A stretch of DNA of 64,000 nt. Origin: Anthostomella pinea. Taxonomy: Eukaryota > Ascomycota > Sordariomycetes > Xylariales > Xylariaceae. Below the pieces are notes generated by a model. That model searched no databases, was not told the origin of the DNA, and saw only the letters and a program-made list of their open reading frames with translations. This document shows positions 56,166 through 64,000 of the stretch, piece after piece (position 1 is the stretch's first letter; the number at the start of each line of letters is the position of its first letter). The stretch is from contig CAUWAG010000018.1 in assembly GCA_963556695.1 (NCBI GenBank), positions 5,084,001-5,148,000 of the forward strand, written 5' to 3'. Position numbers and translations under genes: made by a program.

Positions 56166-57417
56166 GAGAGGGATGTCTGTCTTGACTATCACGACGATGG
56201 ATTTATCGCGGGGATAGGTGTCTACTTGCATATATGTAGAGACCTGGTGTTCGTTGGTCGTGGATAATGGGATCTTTTCTATACATACCCGTCTGCCCAC
56301 ATACTTACGTCTCTACCTACTTGGCTATATCGTAATGCTCGAATCGATGAATGAACGGAGTGATACATGACTGTTGTGCTTAGTGTGACGAAATCTCTGT
56401 ATGGTGTGGTCTGATGTATTGAAGCCTGGCAGTGTAGGGCCTGGAAAGGTGCTGTTCCATGGTAATCGTGACGAGGACGGTTCGCTCTCTTCCGCTTGTG
56501 TGAGGATCTTAAAGAGTAGGACGGCGGAAGTCTCCTTGGGGTGAGTATGGAGTACAGGAGAGGAGGTTAGATACTTGAGAAGACGCTTACGTGTCATTGA
56601 GACCTAGACCAGTCGGTCCCCCTTTTCTGACTCCAAGAGTTCCTCGCTCAAGCGCAGTTGAGACACGGCGTTATCTGGACATGGCATCATTCTTCGCTTA
56701 TAAGTTCTGCCCTGGCCTGTTAGGACTCCTATAGGACTGTTGCCTGGGAAGGGTGTGTATTGACACAGCCTAGCTCTGCATTCCTCCGGTCGTCGGTCAC
56801 TTATATCAAAAGACGACCTTTGAGATCAGGCAGATTCAGAGCTGGCTTGTTCTTCCAAGCACCTTGGCAGGCGAGAAAATGTATTTGCTCCAAGCTACAC
56901 ATTGGCACTGTTGCCGTCCTCGCAATTCGGGCTTGCGCTTGGTGCCAGTGCAGAGTATGATTCGAGATGACATATCTCTTGAGAATGACATACGCAGGTC
57001 CCTACTGGCGTCCTGCATCTCTGGCGCCGGCCGCACATTCGCAAGGTCGACGAATTTTGTACCACTGAGTAGTCTTACAATCTTTAGATACATAGCGACC
57101 TCGAAGTCTTTCCAACAGACCGAGAGAAAAGCCAAAAAGCTGACTTCAAAAGCTATATAGACAATGAGCTTCTTGGCTTCCAATAATTTCCGCTCCAGAG
57201 ACCTTTCTGGGCTCGGGATTTGGGACATGAAGAAAGCATGTGATCGCATGTTCGTCGTCTACCAACAGCGTCTATGGGGGAAAACCCGCAAGAGTGCTAG
57301 CCAAGCAGCCACAGCGTCATTCGTGGCGAGGTAATGCAAATTGCAATGCTGAGCGTTGGTGATGTTGGAAATGTACTGATGCGAAGACGTGGAGATGTCC
57401 TTTCCTCTTGGCCCTCA

Positions 57418-57644
57418 GCTGAATGCTGGAGTATTTTTGAAGCTGAAACTTCCCGTCAGGGCAACATGATGTCATGCCGTGCCACAAGAATCTTCTGAGA
57501 CGCAACGGATGAGAGATCGTCTCCCAGGAATTCAGATAAAGTTGCAAGGCCTGCATGATTGTGGAACTGCCGTCTTTCGCAGTCCGAACGGCTGCAGTCC
57601 GGCCCCCCTTTTGGGAGGGCGCTGAATGCCGGAGCATTTTTAAA
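57418..57644 (+). repeat. two diverged 24-bp direct copies
   Basis: GCTGAATGCTGGAGTATTTT at 57418 and GCTGAATGCCGGAGCATTTT at 57621 start two 24-bp copies differing only by three transitions. Similarity fades outside. Could be a remnant of a mutated repeat or chance. Confidence 0.4.
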
Positions 57645-58534
57645 CGCCGACTTTGGTCGGTAAGCCTCCCGAGATGCAGCGCACACCGAGGGCGTCAGCA
57701 ATGCCGTAGAGCGAGAACGAAGGCGAGAACGACGAATGCATGATAATCTGAAGCGCTGGCACAGCTTACCGGATGAGGACGCTTTCGCTGGCACTGGACG
57801 TTCATGGAAGCATCACTTACAGGGCCAAGGGTGCTGCCGCTTGCGTCTCTGATATACTTGACATCTCATGCGCTTGGCCGTGGGTCTATCTATAAGTTAT
57901 CTGTAGCCGGCCAGTGACAGAAGCCTTGCGTATGTAATAAGTTGCCTATATGCTCTGGTGATATGTTATAGATGCGCCGTGCAGAAGAGAGGTGTCACTT
58001 GGCACCCAATCGTGATACACATTTACTGCTGATGTTTTAACCCCTTCCAGGGTCGTCTCTCAGCCTCACACCTGCAGATGGCGTAGGGGGCGCATAACCC
58101 TACCTTTCTTTGACTGCCGATGTCACTTCACAACAGCCGCGTCTTACTTGAGCATGGAGGCGCAAACTGAAAGTTCGCTGTGCGATGGCTTGAAGGCAAC
58201 GACGTACCTGGCTCCCGCTCAGCCAGACCGACCATTGGTGAACGACTTTACCTAGGTCTTCGATGACGATCAATCATAAATTTCCTCGGTCCGGTCGGAT
58301 GATACACAACCATCGTTGGGCTGTCGAAGCTGCCGAAATTCTCAGATATGGCAGACGTGCAGGAGCCGCAAGGTGCCAACTCGAGATCCAGCCCAAGCAG
58401 CCACATCAAAGGACTACCCTGACCTACCTGTGGATGGGCCGAAATAAGCCACTATTCGTAGTGATCAACGGCTTATTCCCTTCCACAACTCCTCCGGTCC
58501 CCATTGAAAGGACAGTGGCATATACCTATGGTTG

Positions 58535-58573
58535 TGTCACGGCACTAGATAACTGTTATCTAGTGCCGTGACA
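58535..58573. repeat. perfect 19-bp inverted repeat with a 1-nt spacer
   Basis: TGTCACGGCACTAGATAAC (58535-58553), a single T, and its exact reverse complement (58555-58573). Identity stops at both ends. It could extrude as a cruciform or, if transcribed, form a tight hairpin. Confidence 0.95.
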
Positions 58574-59162
58574 GGTTGCTACCAAGGATTAGCAGAAATG
58601 ATATTCGGCATGCGGATTCCCGAACTCCTCGCTGTGCGGACGAGCGCCCGGCGATGATATGGTTAGGTTGAGCAGGACTGGGATCAGCAAGAGGGTTTAC
58701 TATATTCAGCAGTTGCTGAAGCTGCGAAGCGGACAACAGATGTTGATGAACATTTCTTGTCAACGTCATACAAGCGCCTCCATGCTGCAGGCCACGCTTC
58801 ACTTCGGACTTCCTGTCTGGTAAGCATGGGCGCCCGATGATGATTGCACGAGATACTCGAGGGCACATTCGCTTGTGAGAATGTCGTCAGCACCAAGGGG
58901 AGATATCTGATGAATGGTAATAGAACATGGCCGACTCCCTCTGTCAAACAAGTACTTATACCAACTGTTTCCGCCAGTCTTCCATATAAGGCACACAAGT
59001 CATCGGAGCTCGACTCGAAAGCAATACAGAAAAGACAGCATTCAACTATATCTACTTGACTTCCATTGAATTCTGTTCACATTGTTTGAGCCGAGAAGTT
59101 GTGCTATAGGCGCCTTGGTGTCCTTCCGTTTTATTGCTCCGAGACAGAGAGCTCTAGTCAAC

Positions 59163-60707
59163 ATGACGTACGAATCGGATATTGAGAAAGGGGCCATGAA
59201 ACCTATGGCGGCCCCGTCGACCCTACGAGGGTCATCTACAGGGACAAGAACACCAACAACACGAGCAGGCTCTTGCAGGAGCTCGGTGGATAAGGTCGAG
59301 GAAGGGGTTCAACCAACTCCAGAGCAGGCTGTGCTTCCAGAGCAACTCGGATCGGAATTGTCTCGCAAGCTTCGCCGTAAGTTTCCTGGTCGTCACCTAC
59401 ATGTCGGGTTGGAACTAACGAATACCAGACAAGTACGCGAGTTCGTACCGAAAAACCTTTGGCGTGATCTTCACCGCGAACCTCTCTGTCTTCCTTGCGT
59501 TCATGATCCAGTCGAGAGGAAGCCCGAACTCGCGAGACGTGGGTAGTGCCGCGTCCGCGAATCTCATGGTCTGCATTCTGTTCCGGCAAGAGGAGTTCGT
59601 CAACTTAGTCTACGAGATATTCGTCCGCGTTCCTCACTCATGGCCTATCTACATTCGAAAGCGACTCGCAAAGGTCTTCCACTACGGAGGCTGCCACTCT
59701 GGTGCAGGGACAGCCGCTGTCGTCTGGTACCTGCTCTATACCATCTTGGCCACCAAGGAGTGGATCCAGGACACTCAACGAGATCAGCTAATCAACATGA
59801 CGACCAGCTGGATCTTGGTGATAATGTTCATCATCATCTTGTCATCAGCACACCCCAGCCTGCGGAGAAATACCACGATCACTTCGAGGCCTTCCACCGA
59901 TTCGCTGGCTGGACTGCTCTGATCACCTTCTGGGTCCACAACATCGTCTCTGCCAACGTCACAGCGCGACAATGGCAGACCAGCCTCGGTCATGTCCTGC
60001 TGATATCCCCGAACTTCTGGTTTATCTGCATCTCCACCTCGTGCACCATCGCCTCCTGGTCTCGTCTCCGTCGCCGCGAGGTGTACCCAGAGAAGCTCAG
60101 CGACCACGCCACTCGTCTGCACCTCAAGTACCGAGGAATGCAGCCCTTCTACGGGGTCAAGATCAGCGACAAGCCCCTGACCGAGTGGCACGCCTTTGCC
60201 ACGATCCCTGACGTCGACCCCGAGTCTGGCAAGATCACCGGCTTCAGCATCGTCGTGTCTAACGCCGGAGACTTCACCAAGGAGCAGATCATGAAGCCGA
60301 GCGAGCGCAAAATATGGGTTCGCGGGGCTCCCCTGCACGGGCTTCTCTACACCTCCAGACTATTCAAGAGGATCGTGGTGGTTGCGACAGGGTCCGGTAT
60401 TGGCCCCTGTCTCTCGCTCCTGTTCGCCGATGTCACGCCGCGGCGTGTGCTCTGGAGCTCGCGAAAGCCCGAGACCACTTACGGACCGCAGGTCGTGAGC
60501 CAAGTCAAGAGGGCAGACCCCAATGCGGTCATCTGGGACACCACGGCCAAGGGATACCCTGATATCGTGCGCGAGACGTATCAGCTCGTGCACGAATCTG
60601 ACGCCGAAGCCGTCTTCATCATTTCCAACCCCAAGGTCACGGAGAAGGTGGTCTTCGGCTTGCAGACACGCGGCATCCCTGCCTATGGAGCCATCTTTGA
60701 TTCTTAA
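59163..60707 (+). CDS. tmpA: TmpA-like membrane flavoprotein / ferric-reductase-like oxidoreductase, apparent frameshift
   Basis: Exon 1 is 59163-59376 and the intron is 59377-59428 (52 bp), giving a cytosolic N-terminus then KYASSYRKTFGVIFTANLSVFLAF. Several membrane spans follow (AAVVWYLLYTIL, SWILVIMFIIILSSA, ALITFWVHNIV). A flavin/NAD-binding cytosolic part comes next: FATIPDVDPESGKITGFSIVVSN, KIWVRGAP, FKRIVVVATGSGIGPCLSLL and a C-terminus GIPAYGAIFDS. This matches the TmpA family, whose Aspergillus nidulans member promotes conidiation. At 59866-59870 the frame must slip by one base: HPSLRR in one frame is followed by KYHDHFEAFHRFAGW in another. One missing A in a run explains it. An alternative 41-bp intron (59818-59858) would restore the frame but delete part of a membrane span. 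Mutation, sequence error or unusual splicing remain open. Confidence 0.7.
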
Positions 60708-61705
60708 GGGACCAACTTGGAAGTCACGTCTTGAGCCGCAAGAGCACAGGCGCTGTTCCCAGAGGATTTTTGGACACTTATGCGACATAGAAGCAGTGTA
60801 TCGTGTCATTGCGAACGATGATACGAACATGTGGGATGTCATTCAGGGGGTCAACTGTGGGGATATGAGCGTGCGGCGGGGAGCTGCTCGTGTACTTCCA
60901 TCCATTTCTCTCGTTTTCTTTCGGGTTCATATAGTTCCCTGCCCAACATCCTTCTGGGCGAAACATGTTAAACATGTAGGCGGCGCGCTTTTGAATAGAC
61001 TCCTGGGATATGGGACTGCTCTGAAGCACGATGCTGCGATGTCCAAAGCTTACATTAGACATAGATCTACCACATCTCAGAAATGAAACTTATCTTTATC
61101 TTCATCAACTTGGCTTGGAATCGCTTGTGTGTTTTGCCGTCCAGAACTGAGTCGAGTAGGCCTGCCTGTCGACCCACCCATGCAATATTGCCAGGTCCTG
61201 TGCTGGGTCTTGCATTCTGGCGTGCCCGACTGGGAGACGGTGGCGAGGGGGCCGAAGGTCTGCCAAATGCTCGCCAATGTTGCCATGTCGAACTCCCTGT
61301 TGCGGCGGAGTCATATATCGGCAATACCTATCATGACCTTTGGTTTGGCGAACGGATTCATGAAGGTGAGCCTCGATGTCTGCTTTCCCACTGGCCACTT
61401 GTTTCAGTCATAACGTTGTTTAGGATTATGCTGGTGGTTTTGCGCACATAAAATACACATATAAGATAGTATCAACTAACTAGAGTGCTTGCGCTTGTGA
61501 GCACCCTTGGTCTCATGAAGGTTTATCAGGCCGAAGACTGAATACTTTGGTGCGAAATACGCAGCGACTTCATCGTTATTCTAGGAAGTTCACCCTCAAA
61601 TAAAGTGGATATGTCTCTTCGTGTTCGACACCGTTATGTAAACTATGTAAACTGCCTCTCAATGCAGGATCATGAGATAAGATGCCCATCCACTTGCTGT
61701 ATCTG
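60708..61705. other. convergent intergenic region
   Basis: About 1 kb between the TmpA-like gene and the dehydrogenase. No gene recognised. Confidence 0.5.
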
Positions 61706-62767
61706 CTATGGAGATACGACTACGGCTCGTCCCACCAGACTCCCAGCCCTCAACTGATCATAGGCCTTCTGCACGTTGTCAAACGAGAATTCTTGGACGT
61801 CAACCCTCAACTTGCCTTGCTTGACCAGCGCGCAAACCTCCCTCAAATCTTGCCGCGTGCTGCCAAGGCTGATGGCAAACTCGCAACTTGTGGCGAGCAG
61901 GCCCCAACTAACTCCAAGCGTGCCTCCCTGCATTCCCAGGAGGACGACACGTCCACGGGGGCGAGATACCGCCGCTGCTAGCTTCAGAGTCTCCGCAGTG
62001 CCCACGAAGTCGACGATGGCGTCAACGCCTCGACTCTTTGTCAAAGACATGATCTGCTCGGAAGCCCTCTTGCCATCATCCTCGAATCGCACCGTCTCAT
62101 CTGCTCCGACATCTCTTGCCACCTTCAGCCGACCTTCTGCATTGTCCACTGCAAATACCCTCGCTGCCGTCATCAGCTTGATGAACTGGACGCCGTAGGT
62201 ACCTAGGCCGCCTATACCTATCAGCGCCGCGCTCGTGCCGGGCTTGAGCCGCTGCACCACGTTCTGTATCGCATGATAGGCAGTGACAGCAGCATCCGTA
62301 AGCGGTGCGTACACCACAGGGTCCCCATCCACAATGGAGATGGCCTCAGTCCGCGGCACGACCAGAAACTCCGCCAGCCCGCCGTCAAGGCCGCACCCAC
62401 GCGTCATACAGATAGCGCCCCGTCGAAACGCCTCACAGTGCTGCTCCGCGCCATCGGTGCAATACTCGCAGTTCGAGCAGTGTCACATGTGATGCACGAC
62501 GACCGCCTCCCCAACAACTAGATCGGTGACGCTGCTGCCGAGCTCGGCGACGTAGCCCGCGTTCTCGTGGCCCAGGATGTAGCCTGCGTCGAAGGAGTTG
62601 GCAAAGGGCTCAGAGCCGGGCTGGCTGTCGACCATGTCCAGGTCGGTGTGGCAGAGGCCCGCGGCTTTCATGCGGATGAGGACTTCACCGGGGCCGGGCT
62701 GCGGCTTGGGCACGTCGACGTATTGGCCTGGGGCGCCCCATTGTACGAGTTTGAAGGCTTCCATCAT
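61706..62767 (-). pseudogene. zinc-dependent alcohol dehydrogenase with in-frame TGA
   Basis: Minus strand; start at 62767 (or 62764), 353 codons, intronless. Medium-chain zinc ADH features are all present: AAGLCHTD (catalytic Cys), ILGHENAGYV (GHE), the structural-zinc lobe HCSNCEYCTDGAEQHC, GCGLDGGLAEF, and the NAD-binding turn GIGGLGTYGVQFIKL. The C-terminus is VGRAVVVSP. A TGA at 62485-62483 interrupts between VVVHHM and HCSNC. The surroundings stay in one frame, so this is a single nonsense change; related enzymes have Arg or Trp-like residues near here, and CGA to TGA is a simple transition. Without readthrough only about 94 residues would be made, lacking the coenzyme domain. Otherwise undamaged, suggesting very recent loss or a base error. 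Confidence 0.8.
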
Positions 62768-63660
62768 GGTAGGGAGATTGAGGACACGAGAGACTGGAAT
62801 ATGGAGTTTGACGGGCCGCAACTTCTGTCACTTAGTGCGAATGATGGGGTGTTTAGCTATGCCTACTATGTTTCCAGTTGATACGGAGCCCATATCTTAT
62901 ATCCTGCAGATGTGTCTGAGCTGCAAAAGGGGGAGTGGGCCAAGACTGGGGACAAGCGGAGTATCACCACGCCTCTACGAGTAAGATTGCCTTATGCACT
63001 GTGCCAACTCGTGTGCATGAGAACGCAGACGCATAGTCCCACCCTACGATATCGTCCGACGCAGGTCGATGCCGGTGGATAACACGGCAAGGTTACAGCT
63101 GGGCTTGACATAACGAGTCTCCTGTCCTCATCGCGGGTGCGGACCAACGCTCGAGCAGGGAAGAGGCTGGCGACTACCATGATGTGTCTAGCACACGGGA
63201 AGAATGTCTCGTAGGAGAACGCCCGACTCTGCACTACCGGAGATATCGCAGTCGCTGGCGTCCAACCCCAACACATCGGCCTGGGGCGTCAGGCTGAAAT
63301 AACAGGGAGCCACACTGTCCGCGGCGCAGATTTCAAACCAAGGACCAGAACTGGAGCTCTGAAATGGCGTGGTCACCTCGTGTCCAATATCGACGGTAAG
63401 GCGGGTAAGGTCACCACCCAGGGCGACATCGATACAGATGTCGTGACTTCGGGGAACGAATCCGCACTCATCTCATCAGGGGCTCTAATGCTTCCAATAG
63501 CAGTCTATGAGAACAAAGTACAGTTCTACTAATGGACGGCGCCTCAGGGGGTTACTATCTTTGCCTGCTCTATTCGCCCGCATCCTCAGCGTGGTATCTG
63601 CTGGCAGTGAGCCCTTTGACTTTAGATCTAAACGAGAAACAGAACGACGTCTCCCTACGA
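62768..63660. other. intergenic, no gene recognised
   Basis: Upstream of the dehydrogenase and downstream of the oxidoreductase at the right edge. Nothing further supported. Confidence 0.5.
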
Positions 63661-64000
63661 CTAAGCCTTGCTCATCCATTCAGGCACAACCTTCTTCGCA
63701 AAGCGCATGAACTTCCAGAATCCCACAGCATATTCGACGTTGCCATGCGGGTCGGTTACGCGTTCCGGGAAAGCTATACCGGCTCCGAATAACCGAGGGA
63801 CATACTCCCGATCCGTCTTACTTCTTGAATCCGAACTCTTGAAGAAGCGGCCTGTCACATGATCGAATTCGACGTGCAAGGGCTTGGTAATAGTGGTATC
63901 TCTCTCGACGATCTGCAGATCCGGTAAGGGATTGCGGTTGTAACCAACAGCTTGAATGATATGGGTGCAGTCGGGGAGCTCCGCCCGGTAGACCTGGTCT
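63661..64000 (-). CDS. FAD/NAD(P)-binding oxidoreductase, C-terminal part (gene continues past the window)
   Basis: Partial minus-strand frame open to the right edge, 113 residues visible, stop TAG at 63663-63661. Visible segments are DQVYRAELPDCTHIIQAVGY, NRNPLPDLQIVERD, FDHVTGRFF, RLFGAGIAFPERVTDPHGNV and EYAVGFWKFMRFAKKVVPEW. The AxGYxRNPLP turn and the GAGIAFPER segment match the C-terminal region of fungal FAD-NAD(P)-binding-domain (pyridine nucleotide-disulfide-oxidoreductase-like) proteins. The substrate is unknown. The FAD and NAD binding motifs of the N-terminal half lie outside the window. It is co-oriented with the neighbouring dehydrogenase. Confidence 0.65.
   Translation of the reverse strand, partial: DQVYRAELPDCTHIIQAVGYNRNPLPDLQIVERDTTITKPLHVEFDHVTGRFFKSSDSRSKTDREYVPRLFGAGIAFPERVTDPHGNVEYAVGFWKFMRFAKKVVPEWMSKA

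Larger units (their letters stand above)
56166..59162. other. 3-kb intergenic region with palindrome
   Basis: No supportable gene. It contains a diverged 24-bp direct repeat (57418-57441 and 57621-57644) and a perfect palindrome (58535-58573), listed separately. Confidence 0.5.

Noticed and set aside
62483..62485. Programmed readthrough of the dehydrogenase TGA
   Set aside because: The following bases are CAC rather than CTA, and nothing in the C-terminus suggests a dual-localisation signal. Not excluded, but unsupported.
1..64000. tRNA, rRNA, CRISPR, bacterial operons or viral proteins
   Set aside because: No tRNA B-box-like cloverleaf, rRNA stretch or regular spaced repeats were seen. Intron-bearing fungal genes rule out a prokaryotic reading, and no viral or polymerase motifs appeared.

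Overview
The window reads as nuclear DNA of a filamentous ascomycete (Pezizomycotina). Protein-coding genes carry short introns of about 45-75 bp (a few reach 92-210 bp) with GT...AG ends and CTAAC/CTGAC-type branch sites. The gene families are typically fungal: Spt20 with glutamine-rich tail, Atg27, a Pex22-like protein, a Dck1-type DOCK protein, a TmpA-like flavoprotein, a DAL5-type transporter and a BrlA-like zinc-finger regulator. I cannot fix the class or genus from sequence alone. I see no tRNA, rRNA or CRISPR array.

Layout. 0-9.3 kb is accessory-looking: a small cysteine-rich secreted protein, a P450 lacking its N-terminal half, an unrecognised degraded fragment, the small mitochondrial gene KGD4, and a heavily damaged amidase carrying a 206-bp MITE-like insertion. 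9.8-27.1 kb is a dense, conserved block: DNA repair kinase/phosphatase, a DAL5-type MFS transporter, a GT32-type glycosyltransferase, ATG27, SPT20, a Pex22-like peroxin and the eIF2B gamma subunit, all intact once spliced. 27.1-40.9 kb is gene-poor; its only supportable gene is a BrlA-like C2H2 regulator flanked by 6.9 kb and 5.7 kb without a recognisable gene. 41-56 kb holds a fungal-specific zinc-finger-like protein (with an 88-bp tandem duplication over its stop codon), a 2047-residue DOCK-family exchange factor, a 212-bp foldback MITE and a type II membrane glycosyltransferase-like protein. 59-64 kb holds a TmpA-like flavoprotein with an apparent one-base frameshift, a zinc alcohol dehydrogenase with an in-frame TGA, and the C-terminus of a FAD/NAD(P)-type oxidoreductase running off the right edge.

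The strongest signal beyond routine annotation is gene decay and small-element activity in the accessory segments. The amidase has a MITE whose removal, with one target duplicate, restores a conserved coding stretch, plus three +1 shifts and a nonsense codon. There is also a nonsense codon in the dehydrogenase, a truncated P450, a second MITE, and a perfect 39-bp palindrome. The housekeeping genes between them are clean, which argues against a uniformly poor sequence. Two candidate asexual-development genes (BrlA-like and TmpA-like) lie about 24 kb apart; a functional link is inference. I did not find an obvious new multi-gene system.
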